From Pseudoalteromonas sp. CO133X (lineage in GTDB: Bacteria > Pseudomonadota > Gammaproteobacteria > Enterobacterales > Alteromonadaceae): DNA of 64,000 bases. Within the stretch, counting starts at the first letter, position 1. Each line of letters opens with the position of its first letter. A model generated the notes under the pieces. That model was not told where the DNA came from, ran no database searches, and worked only from the letters and a program-made list of their open reading frames with translations. The position numbers and the translations under genes were made by a program. Location: positions 248,001-312,000 of the forward strand of contig SGPE01000009.1 of NCBI GenBank assembly GCA_004208945.1, written 5' to 3'. Shown piece after piece: positions 1-9,855 of the stretch.

Positions 1-498
1 TTCAAAGGTGTACGTCCAATGGGTCGTACAGCAACAGGTGTTCGTGGTATCAAGATGGCAGACGATCAACGCGTTGTGTCGTTAATCGTACCTAAGTCAG
101 ATGGTGCAATCCTCACTGTGACAGAAAACGGTTATGGTAAGCGTACTGCACTTGAAGATTACCCATCTAAGAGCCGTGCAACACAAGGTGTTGTATCAAT
201 CAAAGTAAGCGAGCGTAATGGCGCTGTGGTTGGTGCAGTACAAGTTGACGACAACGACGAAATCATGATTATCTCGAATCGCGGTACCTTAGTACGTACC
301 CGTGTAAACGAGGTTTCTACGGTTGGTCGTAATACTCAGGGCGTTATTTTGATACGAACTATTGACGAAGAGCAAGTAGTTGGTTTACAACGTATCGAAG
401 AAATCGAAGTTGATGAGCTTGAAGCCATCGAAGGCGAGGCCGTTGAAGTAGTCGATACAAATCCTGAAGAAACGGGTGATAACCCACCTTCAGAATAA
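1..498 (+). CDS. gyrA: DNA gyrase subunit A, C-terminal end (partial)
   Basis: This is the last 165 codons of gyrase subunit A, open from the window edge in frame 1. The C-terminal domain of GyrA is a beta-pinwheel that wraps DNA so that the A2B2 enzyme can introduce negative supercoils. Visible blade motifs include [11 protein letters not shown] near the start and [20 protein letters not shown] further on, followed by an acidic tail ending [14 protein letters not shown], as is usual for proteobacterial GyrA. The breakage-reunion domain and the GyrA box lie upstream of the window. A strong terminator follows directly, separating it from serC. Confidence 0.96.
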   Translation, partial: FKGVRPMGRTATGVRGIKMADDQRVVSLIVPKSDGAILTVTENGYGKRTALEDYPSKSRATQGVVSIKVSERNGAVVGAVQVDDNDEIMIISNRGTLVRTRVNEVSTVGRNTQGVILIRTIDEEQVVGLQRIEEIEVDELEAIEGEAVEVVDTNPEETGDNPPSE

Positions 499-507
499 CA
501 TTGATTT

Positions 508-534
508 AAAAAGCGGCTTCGGCCGCTTTTTTTA
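508..534 (+). terminator. Rho-independent terminator of gyrA
   Basis: A perfect 10-bp stem (AAAAAGCGGC / GCCGCTTTTT) closes on a stable TTCG tetraloop and runs into a T-tract. It starts 9 bases after the gyrA stop codon. Confidence 0.93.
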
Positions 535-567
535 TTAGCACTATAATTACTGGAATGAGGCAAAGTA

Positions 568-1656
568 ATGACTAAATATAATTTTTGTGCAGGACCGGCA
601 ATGCTGCCGCCAGCAGTTATGCAAAAAGCACAAAAAGAATTTATAGATTGGCAAGGTTTAGGTGTATCTGTGATGGAAATCAGCCATCGCAGTAGTGATT
701 TCATAGAGCTCACTGCTAAATGTGAAGCTAGCCTGCGTCGTTTAATGAATATTAGCGATGAATTTGAAGTGTTATTTATGCACGGCGGTGGTCGTGGTCA
801 ATTCAGCGCAGTTCCGCTTAACCTTCACCTTAATGATAAAACCGCTGTTTATTGTGAAAACGGTGTGTGGTCAAAAGGCGCGACACAAGAAGCCGCAAAA
901 TTCACTGCCGTTGAAAGTATCAATGTGCGTGATGATGAGCAGCAAAATGGTCAGTTTTCTATTAAACCAGCGAGCAGCTGGGAATTACCTGCGGATGCGT
1001 CGTACATTCACTATTGTCCAAATGAAACCGTAGATGGTATTGAAATTTTTGATGTGCCTTCACATCCGTCAGCTCCCATTGTGGCTGACATGTCTTCGAC
1101 TATTTTATCGCGCGAAATTGATGTGAATCAGTTTGATCTTATTTACGCTGGTGCACAAAAGAATATCGGTCCGTCTGGCTTATCGATTGTTATTATCCGC
1201 AAAACGTTACTTGAGCGCGAGGGCCTTGCAAAGCCAGGTATTCTTGATTACGCCTTAGAAGCAAAACAAGGCAGCATGTATAACACACCACCTACATTTG
1301 CGTGGTACTTAGCGGCTGAAGTTTTTGAGTGGCTCGAAGCCAATGGCGGCGTTAAAGCCATGGAAGAGCAAAATATCGCAAAAGCAGAGCTACTTTACAA
1401 TTTTATTGATAACTCTGATTTTTATAATAATAAAGTTGCTAAGCATTGCCGTTCTCGTATGAACGTACCGTTTTGGTTAAACGATGAATCGCTTAATGAC
1501 AAGTTTATCAGTGAGTCAAAAGAAGCTGGTTTATTAGCTCTTGAAGGCCACCGTATTGTCGGTGGTATGCGTGCAAGTATCTATAACGCGATGCCGCTAG
1601 AAGGTGTTCAAGCTTTGGTTAATTTTATGGATAAATTCGCCAAGGAGAACAGCTAA
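568..1656 (+). CDS. serC: Phosphoserine aminotransferase
   Basis: A PLP-dependent class-V aminotransferase that converts 3-phosphohydroxypyruvate and glutamate to phosphoserine (serine synthesis). It also acts on the 4-phosphohydroxythreonine precursor in pyridoxal phosphate synthesis. The 362-residue length is normal for the family. The N-terminal FCAGPAMLP motif and the PLP-binding lysine in AQKNIGPSG (Lys198, same number as in E. coli) are present. A GAGG Shine-Dalgarno precedes the ATG. The stop lies 2 bases before the aroA start, giving the classical serC-aroA pair that links serine and chorismate synthesis. Confidence 0.97.
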   Translation: MTKYNFCAGPAMLPPAVMQKAQKEFIDWQGLGVSVMEISHRSSDFIELTAKCEASLRRLMNISDEFEVLFMHGGGRGQFSAVPLNLHLNDKTAVYCENGVWSKGATQEAAKFTAVESINVRDDEQQNGQFSIKPASSWELPADASYIHYCPNETVDGIEIFDVPSHPSAPIVADMSSTILSREIDVNQFDLIYAGAQKNIGPSGLSIVIIRKTLLEREGLAKPGILDYALEAKQGSMYNTPPTFAWYLAAEVFEWLEANGGVKAMEEQNIAKAELLYNFIDNSDFYNNKVAKHCRSRMNVPFWLNDESLNDKFISESKEAGLLALEGHRIVGGMRASIYNAMPLEGVQALVNFMDKFAKENS

Positions 1657-1658
1657 TT

Positions 1659-2939
1659 ATGGAACAGCTTCGTCTTGAACCGATTACAAAGGTAAATGGC
1701 AGTGTGACACTGCCTGGCTCAAAAAGTTTATCAAACCGTATTTTACTGTTAGCAGCGCTGGCAGAGGGCACCACAGTTGTAGAAAACCTACTTGATAGTG
1801 ATGACATTCGTCATATGTTAGGTGCACTAAAACTTTTAGGCGTTAATGTATCGCTTAATGAAGATAAAACAGTGGCAACTGTCGAAGGGGTTGCCGGTAA
1901 ATTTAAAACACCTAGCGAGCCGCTATTTTTAGGCAATGCCGGTACTGCTTATCGTCCACTTACAGCTGTTTTAGCTGCTGTTGAAGGTGAATACCAACTG
2001 GTGGGCGAGCCTCGTATGGAAGAGCGCCCAATCGGCCATTTGGTGGATGCGCTACAAGCACTTGGCGGTGATGTTGAATACCTAAAAAATAAAGATTATC
2101 CACCTCTGGCCATTAAAGGCGGCAAAATCAACGGTGGTAAAGTTGAGATTGATGGCAGCATTTCAAGTCAATTTTTAACTGCATTATTAATGGCAGCCCC
2201 GCTATTTAATGGCGACACAGAAATCACTATTAAAGGCACCTTGGTATCAAAACCTTATATCGATATCACCCTTGATGTGATGAAGCGTTTTGGCGTTACT
2301 GTGAGCCATGACAATTACGAAACGTTTTACGTTAAAGGCTGTCAACAGTACCAAGCACTTGAACGTATAATGGTTGAAGGGGATGCATCTAGTGCTTCTT
2401 ACTTCGTTGCGGCTGCTGCAATAGCGGGCGGCGAAATTGAGATCAATGGGGTAGGTGCTGCATCTGTTCAAGGCGATATTGGTTTTGCCAAAGTCATGGA
2501 ACAAGTTGGCGCTAAAATTGATTGGTACGATGAAAAACTGGTGGTTCGTAAGGGAGAGCTGAACGCCGTAGATATTGATGCCAATGCAATTCCTGATGCG
2601 GCAATGACGCTGGCAACTGTTGCGCTTTTTGCAAAAGGTAAAACGGCCATTCGCAATATCTATAACTGGCGTGTAAAAGAAACAGATCGCTTGTATGCCA
2701 TGGCCACAGAGCTTCGAAAAGTAGGTGCTGAGGTTGTTGAAGGGGAAGATTTCATCGAAATTACACCACCTAAAACATTTAACGATGTAGCGATTGATAC
2801 TTACAACGACCACCGTATTGCCATGTGCTTTGCGATGGTGGCAGTTGGTGGTAAGCCAATAACCATTAACGATCCTAAGTGTACATACAAAACTTTTCCA
2901 ACGTTTTTCAAAGTACTAGAGTCTGTCTCAAGTCAATAA
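1659..2939 (+). CDS. aroA: 3-phosphoshikimate 1-carboxyvinyltransferase (EPSP synthase)
   Basis: Transfers the enolpyruvyl group of PEP to shikimate-3-phosphate, the sixth step of the shikimate pathway, in the cytoplasm. The 426-residue protein has the N-terminal substrate motif [10 protein letters not shown] (Lys22), the PEP-site motif GNAGTAYRP (residues 92-100), the catalytic-Asp segment NAIPDAAMT and the C-terminal KTFPTFF. The glycine and Pro/Ala context in GNAGTA is that of class I, glyphosate-sensitive enzymes (inference from family knowledge). AAGGAG lies just upstream inside the serC end, so the two are probably translated from one mRNA. Confidence 0.97.
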   Translation: MEQLRLEPITKVNGSVTLPGSKSLSNRILLLAALAEGTTVVENLLDSDDIRHMLGALKLLGVNVSLNEDKTVATVEGVAGKFKTPSEPLFLGNAGTAYRPLTAVLAAVEGEYQLVGEPRMEERPIGHLVDALQALGGDVEYLKNKDYPPLAIKGGKINGGKVEIDGSISSQFLTALLMAAPLFNGDTEITIKGTLVSKPYIDITLDVMKRFGVTVSHDNYETFYVKGCQQYQALERIMVEGDASSASYFVAAAAIAGGEIEINGVGAASVQGDIGFAKVMEQVGAKIDWYDEKLVVRKGELNAVDIDANAIPDAAMTLATVALFAKGKTAIRNIYNWRVKETDRLYAMATELRKVGAEVVEGEDFIEITPPKTFNDVAIDTYNDHRIAMCFAMVAVGGKPITINDPKCTYKTFPTFFKVLESVSSQ

Positions 2940-2997
2940 AACAGAAGAAAATATAAAAAGTTACACTCTAAATGCGGATCTATTATCAGAACTGACG

Positions 2998-3003
2998 TAT
3001 AAT
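2998..3003 (+). promoter_or_regulatory. Candidate -10 box upstream of cmk
   Basis: A perfect TATAAT lies about 40 bases before the cmk start in the aroA-cmk gap, which has no terminator hairpin. No convincing -35 box sits at the usual distance. Treat this as a candidate additional promoter, not an established one. Confidence 0.35.
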
Positions 3004-3043
3004 ATCGCGGTTTTATTTTGGTGTGCATTGCAGGAGGTTATAA

Positions 3044-3757
3044 ATGCAGGCGTTATCAATGCCCGTTATCACCATAGATGGCCCAAGTGGTTCAGGTAAA
3101 GGAACTGTTTGCCGCTTGTTAGCCGAGAAATTAGGTTGGGATGTATTAGACAGCGGCGCGATTTATCGTGTGTTGTCACTTGCGGCACTCCATCATCAAA
3201 TTGAATTAGACAATGAAGAAGGTCTTGTTCCTCTTGCTGCAAATTTAGATGTGCAATTTTTGGTTGATAGCCAAGCACACACATCGAAAATTATTTTGGA
3301 AGGCGAGGATGTCACAACCACAATTAGAAACGAAGAAGTAGGGGCTGCTGCCTCAAAAGTAGCAGCACTGCCGCGAGTTAGAGAAGCATTGTTACGCCGC
3401 CAGCGAGCATTTAGAACTGAAAATGGTTTAATTGCTGATGGTCGTGATATGGGAACGGTCGTGTTCCCTGATGCACCACTGAAAATATATTTGACAGCTT
3501 CTGCTGAGGAGCGCGCGCGTCGACGTTTTGCAGAGTTGAACGAACGTGGTCTAGATGTTACACTAAGTGGTCTACTTGAGGATATAAAGGCGCGTGATCA
3601 TCGCGATATGAATCGTGAAGTTGCGCCGCTTGTACCTGCAGATGACGCGATTGAAATCGACACAAGTGATTTTAATGCAATGCAAGTGTTTGATAAAGTT
3701 GTAACTTTGTTAGATGAAGCAGTACTTGCAGGTAAGCTTCCTAAAGCTAAAAAGTAA
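3044..3757 (+). CDS. cmk: Cytidylate kinase
   Basis: Phosphorylates CMP and dCMP to the diphosphates using ATP, recycling nucleotides from RNA turnover and feeding CTP/dCTP synthesis. The P-loop GPSGSGKGT is at residues 13-21, and the lid/NMP region includes [13 protein letters not shown]. The 237-residue length is usual. The start follows a near-consensus AGGAGGT at a 5-base spacing. A second in-frame ATG five codons later ([11 protein letters not shown]) has no better ribosome site. The order cmk-rpsA-ihfB is conserved in gammaproteobacteria. Confidence 0.96.
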   Translation: MQALSMPVITIDGPSGSGKGTVCRLLAEKLGWDVLDSGAIYRVLSLAALHHQIELDNEEGLVPLAANLDVQFLVDSQAHTSKIILEGEDVTTTIRNEEVGAAASKVAALPRVREALLRRQRAFRTENGLIADGRDMGTVVFPDAPLKIYLTASAEERARRRFAELNERGLDVTLSGLLEDIKARDHRDMNREVAPLVPADDAIEIDTSDFNAMQVFDKVVTLLDEAVLAGKLPKAKK

Positions 3758-3796
3758 ATTTTTTAAGGTGCCGGCAGGAGGCCAGTGCTATTTTAA

Positions 3797-3817
3797 CAAC
3801 CCCATGCAGCATGGTTG
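3797..3817 (+). promoter_or_regulatory. Hairpin in the rpsA leader
   Basis: An imperfect stem (CCATG / CATGG, extended outward by CAA/TTG around a two-base bulge) lies about 35 bases before the rpsA start. In E. coli, S1 represses its own translation through a structured leader. This hairpin could play that part, but its role here is inference. Confidence 0.35.
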
Positions 3818-3850
3818 CTAATTGGTTATTTAATTATTTAGAGACGTATA

Positions 3851-5518
3851 ATGTCAGAAAATTTTGCGCAGTTATTTGAAGAAAGCCTAAAGGGTTTTGA
3901 AGCAGAGCAAGGCTCTATCGTTAAAGGTACAGTTATCTCAATCGAGAACAACATCGTACTTGTTGATGCTGGTCTTAAATCTGAGAGTGCAATCCCTGCT
4001 GAGCAATTCAAAAATGCTGCTGGTGAACTAGAAGTTGCTGTTGGCGACGAAGTAGATGTTGCACTAGATGCAATCGAAGACGGTTTCGGTGAAACTATCC
4101 TTTCTCGTGAGAAAGCGAAGCGTCACGAAGCGTGGATCCGTCTTGAGAAAGCGTGTGAAGAGCAAGAAACTGTTACTGGTGTTATCAACGGTAAAGTTAA
4201 AGGCGGTTTCACTGTTGAAGTTGATTCAATCCGTGCTTTCCTACCTGGTTCACTTGTTGATGTTCGTCCAGTACGTGACACAACTCACCTTGAAGGTAAA
4301 GAGCTTGAGTTCAAAGTAATCAAGCTTGACCAAAAACGTAACAACGTAGTTGTTTCTCGCCGTGCAGTTATCGAATCAGAAAACTCACAAGAGCGTGAAG
4401 AACTTCTTGCTAACCTTGTTGAAGGTCAAGAAGTTAAAGGTATCGTTAAGAACCTTACTGACTACGGTGCGTTCGTTGACCTTGGTGGTGTTGACGGTCT
4501 ACTACACATCACAGACATGGCGTGGAAGCGTGTTAAGCACCCTTCAGAAATCGTTAATGTTGGCGACGAAATCGCAGTTAAAGTTCTTAAATTCGACAAA
4601 GAGAAAACTCGTGTATCTCTAGGCCTTAAACAGCTTGGCGAAGATCCATGGGCAGCTATCGCTGGTCGTTACCCAGAAGGTTCTAAGCTTTCTGGTCGTG
4701 TAACTAACCTTACTGACTACGGTTGTTTCGTTGAAATCGAAGAAGGCGTAGAAGGTCTAGTACACGTTTCTGAAATGGATTGGACTAACAAGAACATCCA
4801 CCCTTCAAAAGTTGTTTCACTAGGTGACACTGTTGAAGTTATGGTTCTTGAAATCGACGAAGAGCGTCGTCGTATTTCTCTTGGTCTTAAGCAATGTATT
4901 GCTAACCCATGGCAAGAATTTGCTCGTCTACAAAACAAAGGCGACCAAGTTACTGGTAAGATCAAATCAATCACTGACTTCGGCATCTTCATCGGTCTTG
5001 AAGGCGGTATTGACGGTCTTGTTCACCTTTCAGACATTTCTTGGAACACGCCAGGCGAAGAAGCTGTACGTGAATTCAAGAAAGGCGACGAAATCACTGC
5101 TATCGTATTGCAAGTTGACCCAGAGCGTGAGCGTATCTCTCTAGGCGTTAAGCAAATCGAAGCTGACCCTTTCAATAACTACCTGGACGCAAACAAAAAA
5201 GGTGCTATTGTTAAAGGTAAAGTGACTGAAGTTGATGCGAAAGGCGCAACTGTTGAGCTAATCGAAGGCGTTGAAGGTTACATCCGTGTAGCTGATATCG
5301 CTCAAGAGCGTGTTGAAGATGCTACAACTGTAGTTTCTGAAGGCGACGAAATCGAAGCGAAATACGTTGGTGTTGATCGTAAGAACCGCACTTTAAGCTT
5401 ATCAGTTAAAGCTCTTTTCGAAGCAGAAGAGAAAGAAGTACTAGAGAAGCTTAAGAAAGAAGAGCCTGCGTTCGAAAACGCAATGGCTGCAGCATTCAAA
5501 AATGCTCAAAAAGACTAA
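3851..5518 (+). CDS. rpsA: 30S ribosomal protein S1
   Basis: The largest ribosomal protein. It binds mRNA leaders and melts structure so that initiation can occur on the 30S subunit. The 555-residue protein has six S1 (OB-fold) repeats. The last four are the more alike, each with a [11 protein letters not shown] or [15 protein letters not shown] strand and a DG/EGLVH(V/I)(S/T)(D/E)M turn. Codon use is strongly biased, as expected for a very highly expressed gene. A terminator-like hairpin follows before ihfB. Confidence 0.98.
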   Translation: MSENFAQLFEESLKGFEAEQGSIVKGTVISIENNIVLVDAGLKSESAIPAEQFKNAAGELEVAVGDEVDVALDAIEDGFGETILSREKAKRHEAWIRLEKACEEQETVTGVINGKVKGGFTVEVDSIRAFLPGSLVDVRPVRDTTHLEGKELEFKVIKLDQKRNNVVVSRRAVIESENSQEREELLANLVEGQEVKGIVKNLTDYGAFVDLGGVDGLLHITDMAWKRVKHPSEIVNVGDEIAVKVLKFDKEKTRVSLGLKQLGEDPWAAIAGRYPEGSKLSGRVTNLTDYGCFVEIEEGVEGLVHVSEMDWTNKNIHPSKVVSLGDTVEVMVLEIDEERRRISLGLKQCIANPWQEFARLQNKGDQVTGKIKSITDFGIFIGLEGGIDGLVHLSDISWNTPGEEAVREFKKGDEITAIVLQVDPERERISLGVKQIEADPFNNYLDANKKGAIVKGKVTEVDAKGATVELIEGVEGYIRVADIAQERVEDATTVVSEGDEIEAKYVGVDRKNRTLSLSVKALFEAEEKEVLEKLKKEEPAFENAMAAAFKNAQKD

Positions 5519-5534
5519 TCTATAGTCTTTAATT

Positions 5535-5560
5535 GGAAGGGCAGTTTTGCCCTTCCTTTA
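5535..5560 (+). terminator. Terminator-like hairpin after rpsA
   Basis: A 9-bp perfect stem, GGAAGGGCA / TGCCCTTCC, with a GTTT loop, followed by a T-rich stretch interrupted by A and C. It sits between rpsA and ihfB and probably terminates or attenuates read-through, as at the E. coli rpsA-ihfB junction. Confidence 0.75.
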
Positions 5561-5580
5561 TCTCTTTTTAAGGAAACGTT

Positions 5581-5868
5581 ATGACTAAGTCAGAATTGAT
5601 AGAACAACTAGCTGAACAACACGCACACATCCCAGTGAAAGATGTTGAAAATGCCGTTAAAGAAATTCTTGAACAAATGGCCGGTTCATTATCTAGCTCA
5701 GATCGTATTGAGATCCGTGGCTTTGGAAGTTTCTCATTGCATTATCGTTCTCCACGCACAGGTCGTAATCCAAAGACTGGCGAAACAGTTGAGTTAGACG
5801 GTAAGCACGTACCACATTTTAAACCAGGTAAAGAATTACGTGATCGCGTAAATGAGAGTATTGCCTAG
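5581..5868 (+). CDS. ihfB: Integration host factor subunit beta
   Basis: Small basic DNA-bending protein that pairs with IhfA and binds specific sites in the minor groove. It acts in recombination, replication initiation and sigma-54 transcription. At 95 residues it has the HU/IHF fold. The beta-arm sequence [12 protein letters not shown] carries the intercalating proline, and the IhfB-type N-terminus [13 protein letters not shown] is clear. AAGGAA precedes the start. The position after rpsA is the conserved ihfB location. Confidence 0.97.
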   Translation: MTKSELIEQLAEQHAHIPVKDVENAVKEILEQMAGSLSSSDRIEIRGFGSFSLHYRSPRTGRNPKTGETVELDGKHVPHFKPGKELRDRVNESIA

Positions 5869-5888
5869 TTTTATACAGGAGTAGTTAC

Positions 5889-6170
5889 TTGTTTAGGGTA
5901 TTAAAAATTGTATTAATAGCGCTGTGTTTATTTATTGCGTTTGTACTTGGTTCACAAAATCCACAATTGGTGCAAATCAATTATTTAATTGCCAGTAATA
6001 CGTTGCCCTTAGCTGTTGTAATAAGTATCTGCTTTGTTTTAGGTGTCGCCATTGGTTGTTTTATAAGCTTTACACTGTTTTCGCAGTTAAAGTGGCAAAA
6101 TTATCGCTTAAAGAAAAAGTTAGCGCCTGAAAAAAACAATAAAAAGCTTGTTGCTAATAAAGACACCTAA
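5889..6170 (+). CDS. lapA: Lipopolysaccharide assembly protein A (DUF1049)
   Basis: Small inner-membrane protein (93 residues) that works with LapB to control LPS synthesis through FtsH-dependent turnover of LpxC (role from E. coli). Two hydrophobic segments are visible, about residues 4-20 and 40-62, with the family motif LGSQNPQLVQINYL between them and a basic C-terminus. The start is TTG, chosen because AGGAG lies 7 bases upstream and the reading starts MFRVLKIVL as in homologues. It ends 2 bases before lapB. Confidence 0.9.
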   Translation: MFRVLKIVLIALCLFIAFVLGSQNPQLVQINYLIASNTLPLAVVISICFVLGVAIGCFISFTLFSQLKWQNYRLKKKLAPEKNNKKLVANKDT

Positions 6171-6172
6171 CC

Positions 6173-7309
6173 ATGATTGAGCTTCTGTTTTTACTTTTAC
6201 CCGTTGCAGCCGGTTACGGTTGGATAATGGGTAAAAACAGTGCTAAAAACCAAGCTCATCAGCTTAATAGACAAATCACCTCTGAATATTCTAAAGGCCT
6301 TAAATTCCTCTTAGACAGAGAAGAAGATCAAGGCTTAGAACACCTTATTAATCTACTTGAAGTCGCTGCTGATTCAGTTGAACACTACTCAACACTTGCA
6401 ACCATGTTCCGCCGCCGTGGCGAGCTCGACCGCGCAATTAAAATTCATGAGCTGTTATTAAAACACCCAAGCCTTGATGAGCAACAAGCTGCTACTAGCC
6501 GACTTGAGCTAGCAGAAGATTATATTATGGCAGGCTTATTGGATGGCGCAGAAGAGCATTTAGTTTGGCTTGTAAAGGCAGGAAACAAAGAAGCGTTAGA
6601 GCCAATTATTAATCTTTATTCACAAACCCGTGAATGGGAAAAAGGCATTAATATGTACGAGGCACACAGTGATTTGTTCACTAAACCTCAACATATAAAA
6701 GCCATTGCCAACTTTTACTGTGAAGCGGCCTTACAAGATAATGATACGCAAATTATGCGTAAAGCCATTAGCTTAAACCACAAAGCTATTCGCCCATTGT
6801 ATGAGCTTGGCCACAGTGCATTTATTAAAGAAGACTACGTAAAAGCAATCTACTATTGGCGTGAGCTAATTTGTCAATTTACCTTTTTTGCCCCTGTATT
6901 TGTTGAACAGCTAGCTATAAGTTACGAAAAGCTTAATTTAACTCATCAATTTCATGAGCTACTCAACGAGTTGCTCGATAAGGGTGGGGTACTTATAAAA
7001 ATAAAACACTGCCAAGCTTTACTAGAACAAGGTCATATTGATCAAGCAATAAAATTTTTAACGGATAGTTTAAAGCGTCATCCAACTATTCGTGGTTTTA
7101 GCTTTTTATTACAGCTACTTGCCAAACAAAACAACGATATTAAAGATGTGCTAGACCAAATTGATAAGCTAGTAACGTCTTATATCGCAACCAAACCTGA
7201 TTTTCAGTGCCAACACTGTGGCTTTACCAGTCATACCATTTATTGGGTATGTCCATCTTGTAAGCACTGGGAAACAATTGTTCCAAGCCGTGGCATAGAC
7301 GGTTTTTAA
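6173..7309 (+). CDS. lapB: Lipopolysaccharide assembly protein B (TPR-rubredoxin)
   Basis: Inner-membrane-anchored cytoplasmic regulator that presents LpxC to FtsH and so sets the LPS level. The 378-residue protein has an N-terminal membrane helix (about 1-20), a long array of TPR helices, and a C-terminal rubredoxin-like zinc knuckle with cysteines 346, 349, 360 and 363. All four metal ligands are present. It is coupled to lapA and followed by pyrF, as in E. coli (lapA-lapB-pyrF). Confidence 0.96.
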   Translation: MIELLFLLLPVAAGYGWIMGKNSAKNQAHQLNRQITSEYSKGLKFLLDREEDQGLEHLINLLEVAADSVEHYSTLATMFRRRGELDRAIKIHELLLKHPSLDEQQAATSRLELAEDYIMAGLLDGAEEHLVWLVKAGNKEALEPIINLYSQTREWEKGINMYEAHSDLFTKPQHIKAIANFYCEAALQDNDTQIMRKAISLNHKAIRPLYELGHSAFIKEDYVKAIYYWRELICQFTFFAPVFVEQLAISYEKLNLTHQFHELLNELLDKGGVLIKIKHCQALLEQGHIDQAIKFLTDSLKRHPTIRGFSFLLQLLAKQNNDIKDVLDQIDKLVTSYIATKPDFQCQHCGFTSHTIYWVCPSCKHWETIVPSRGIDGF

Positions 7310-7341
7310 TTCATATTAGTCCATTAGTTTTTAGGAAAGTT

Positions 7342-8046
7342 ATGTCTGTCGAAGATTCAAAAAAAGTATTAATTGCCCTTGATTATGATGATCAACAAAC
7401 AGCCCTTGCGTTTGTAAAGCAATTATCGCCTGATACGTGTCGTCTTAAAGTAGGCAAAGAAATGTTCACGTATTTTGGTCCTAGCTTTGTTAAGGAACTA
7501 ATCGACTTAGGGTTTGATGTATTCTTAGACCTAAAATTTCACGATATTCCAAACACAGTGGCTAAAGCTGTAACAGCAGCTGCAAAAATGGGTGTATGGA
7601 TGGTTAACGTGCATGCCTCTGGCGGCGTTGAAATGATGACTAAAGCAAAACACGCTTTAGAGCAGTTTGGTGATGATGCTCCATTACTGATTGCAGTAAC
7701 CGTACTAACCAGTATGGATGCCGCAGAGCTTACTCGTTTAGGTGTAGATAAAACACCAGAAGAGCAAGTAATTTACCTAGCAAACCTTGCTAAAGAATCA
7801 GGCCTTGATGGGGTAGTGTGCTCAGCACAAGAAGCGAAAAAGCTAAAAGCAGAACTTGGCGCAGACTTTAAACTGGTTACTCCGGGTATTCGCCCAGCAG
7901 GCAGCGATGCAGGCGATCAAAAGCGCATCATGACACCAAAGCAAGCCGTTGAAGATGGCAGCGACTATTTAGTTGTAGGCCGCCCAATCACCCAATCGGC
8001 AGACCCAGTTGCAACACTAAAAGAAATTAACGACTCACTAAAATAA
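7342..8046 (+). CDS. pyrF: Orotidine 5'-phosphate decarboxylase
   Basis: Decarboxylates OMP to UMP, the last step of de novo pyrimidine synthesis. The 234-residue TIM barrel shows the signature [11 protein letters not shown] (residues 62-72) with the catalytic Lys/Asp pair, and the phosphate-binding TPGIRP and VVGRPIT loops near the C-terminus. AGGAAAG precedes the ATG. Two hairpins follow the stop codon. Confidence 0.97.
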   Translation: MSVEDSKKVLIALDYDDQQTALAFVKQLSPDTCRLKVGKEMFTYFGPSFVKELIDLGFDVFLDLKFHDIPNTVAKAVTAAAKMGVWMVNVHASGGVEMMTKAKHALEQFGDDAPLLIAVTVLTSMDAAELTRLGVDKTPEEQVIYLANLAKESGLDGVVCSAQEAKKLKAELGADFKLVTPGIRPAGSDAGDQKRIMTPKQAVEDGSDYLVVGRPITQSADPVATLKEINDSLK

Positions 8047-8058
8047 CTTCGTTATTTT
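8040..8058 (+). repeat. Small hairpin over the pyrF stop codon
   Basis: AAAATAAC / GTTATTTT, an 8-bp stem with a 3-base loop, overlaps the stop codon. It is AT-rich and weak; it may protect the 3' end together with the larger hairpin downstream. Confidence 0.4.
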
Positions 8059-8074
8059 AAAATAGTCTCTAAAG

Positions 8075-8126
8075 AGCATTGTAGGAACGCGGTTTATATC
8101 GCGCTATATACAATGCTTTTTTTTTG
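8075..8126 (+). terminator. Terminator of pyrF, long-stem type
   Basis: Outer arms AGCATTGTA and TACAATGCT (9 bp, perfect) enclose an inner GCGG...CGCGC stem, followed by nine consecutive T. The inner GGAACGCGGTTTATATCGCGC resembles short palindromic repeats scattered in related genomes, but only one copy was seen in this window. Confidence 0.75.
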
Positions 8127-8593
8127 TTTGTGATGTTACTGCTAAATCTTAAATTTAAAATCAATTATTTAACCTTGCTTAATTGCTGGGTAGCAGTCTT
8201 TTGGCGTGTGTAAATAAAGTTGTTTATATAGCAAATTTGATTAAGTTTTCTAGAAGGTATTTTTTGTAGGTAAAGTCATAGAATAAACAACACCAATTCG
8301 GACACACCGAGCTGATAGCTTATCAGTCAAACAAGCGATTATGCAATACAAACTGCGTGTTGGATAAGTACTAAAGTATTGGGTATTTAAGAGATGGTTT
8401 TAGTTCTTATAAACTACTAGTGCCACCTTGGTTATATCAATATTTTTAATGGCTGGATTTAAGAAATTTGGTATGGAGTATATTGATTGACAATAAAATA
8501 CCCTAAGCGATATAGTGCTACACTTAAAGGATTCAAGGATGATTGTTAGCTACCTTTTAGTTAAATAATCTCCTAATATTATGGAGTATAAAA
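8127..8593. other. Gene-free stretch before the metallopeptidase gene
   Basis: No supportable gene was found here. The sequence is AT-rich with stops in all frames. It contains a CTGATA...TATCAG palindrome near 8312 and an imperfect inverted repeat (CAACAC at 8288, GTGTTG at 8357) described among the findings. The promoter of the gene at 8594 presumably lies in its right half. Confidence 0.5.
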
Positions 8594-9403
8594 ATGGATT
8601 TAGCCAGCGCAAGCCCGCAAAAAAATGCCCTTACTTTAGAAAGATTTGAAGAACATCTACATAAGGCGATTGATAAACCAACCACAAACTTTCGAATGAT
8701 AAGAGTAGGTCCTTCTAGACAAGGCAGAAGAAGAGAAATAAAAGTTCATAATGGCGCTCACCGAGCAACATGGGCTAAAACAATCATTAATAGCCGTTTG
8801 AGAACCATCAGCATTAATGTATTTCTTAACTTTAAGCAAAATAATTTAAGTCAGGCAGATTATAGAAAATTAAAAGCTCTCGCTATGGAGGGGATTAAGC
8901 AGTATTGGTCTAATACTATCACTGTTGATGGGGTGCGCTTTAACGTAATAGTCAACGCTTTACATAAAAGCAGCAGAGATGCTATTCCTGTTGACTTAAA
9001 AATAGAAGACAGTCCTGATTATAGCAGGTCAATAAACCCTGCAATATTAGGTATAGATGCAAGCTTTATCTACCAAAGAGGTCAGAGCGCGAACCGTATT
9101 CCAGAAAAACAAATTGATAATGATTTTAAGTTGGTTTCAGCGCATGAATTTGGTCATTCTGTATTAATGTATGTTGGTGGTATCAGTTTATCTTGGGGTC
9201 ATAAAGGTTCTACTAACCCGCTATTTCAGAATATAAAATCATCTACACCTGGATACCCTATGAGTGGTAACCTTGATTTAATGAAATATTACGATAAGAA
9301 CAAGCAAAAAGAAGAAAAATTTCAAAGAGTCAATGATTCAATCGCCATGGAAATAGATATTAAACGCTTAATATGGAGTTCTGAAATCCTATGGAAAGCT
9401 TAA
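8594..9403 (+). CDS. Probable zinc-metallopeptidase toxin (HEFGH motif)
   Basis: A 269-residue protein without signal peptide or membrane segment. Seen directly: a zincin motif HEFGH (His184, Glu185, His188), then a glycine pair and a conserved-looking SWGHKGS whose His203 is a candidate third zinc ligand, 15 residues after the HExxH. The segment GIKQYWSNTITVDG to about 125 resembles the region preceding HExxH in metallopeptidase domains of polymorphic toxins (from memory of the family, not a search). GGAG stands 7 bases before the ATG. The gene overlaps the next, a lipoprotein, by 13 bases, as toxin-immunity genes often do. Low GC and lack of core neighbours suggest transfer. It could instead be a housekeeping peptidase of unknown role. 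Confidence 0.6.
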   Translation: MDLASASPQKNALTLERFEEHLHKAIDKPTTNFRMIRVGPSRQGRRREIKVHNGAHRATWAKTIINSRLRTISINVFLNFKQNNLSQADYRKLKALAMEGIKQYWSNTITVDGVRFNVIVNALHKSSRDAIPVDLKIEDSPDYSRSINPAILGIDASFIYQRGQSANRIPEKQIDNDFKLVSAHEFGHSVLMYVGGISLSWGHKGSTNPLFQNIKSSTPGYPMSGNLDLMKYYDKNKQKEEKFQRVNDSIAMEIDIKRLIWSSEILWKA

Positions 9404-9777
9404 TAAAAACCTATAAATATTTACTGATAACACTGATGACTATCCTACTCAGTGCCTGTTCAAACATTTACTGGGGAAATATTATAAATGAAACCAACGA
9501 CGTTATTAGAGTGAAGCTTACCTTTGTTAACGAATACGGCACTCATTTTTTGCAAATGAAACCAATCAAAGCGAATGAAAATAGTATATGGGAATATGAA
9601 CAGTCATCACTGTTAACAGACAAAATGGATAAAGATTTATCTACGGTTGAGGCAACAAATAATGCAGGTTGTACCATTATTTTTGACCGTAAAGAGATAG
9701 AAAAAAAAGTTGGAAACAATAGGCAAATAATAGTGATTGAACCTCAAGATTTTATTGATGCTTGCAGTAAAAAGTAA
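9391..9777 (+). CDS. Small lipoprotein, possible immunity partner
   Basis: 128 residues with a clear lipoprotein signal: a hydrophobic stretch ending in the lipobox LLSAC with Cys23. The mature part is short and has no recognised domain. It contains an NxxNDVIRVKLTFVNEYG beta-rich segment and a cysteine near the C-terminus (DACSKK). It begins inside the end of the metallopeptidase gene in another frame, so the two are translationally coupled. Immunity to a periplasm-acting peptidase is an inference from position and export only. Confidence 0.6.
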   Translation: MESLIKTYKYLLITLMTILLSACSNIYWGNIINETNDVIRVKLTFVNEYGTHFLQMKPIKANENSIWEYEQSSLLTDKMDKDLSTVEATNNAGCTIIFDRKEIEKKVGNNRQIIVIEPQDFIDACSKK

Positions 9778-9855
9778 ATATAGACTTGATAAACATCATG
9801 AAAATTAAACCACATGCACTTTTAAATTGGTACGTAGTTGATTAATAACTTAAAT

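Noticed and set aside
2247..2813. 188-codon open frame on the minus strand
   Set aside because: It lies wholly inside aroA, whose motifs are clear. The predicted protein is cysteine- and histidine-rich, typical of a shadow frame.
8312..8326. CTGATA...TATCAG palindrome
   Set aside because: 6-bp arms in AT-rich DNA are too short to mean much by themselves.
8127..8593. Remnant of an insertion sequence
   Set aside because: No transposase frame, no paired terminal repeats and no target duplication could be seen.
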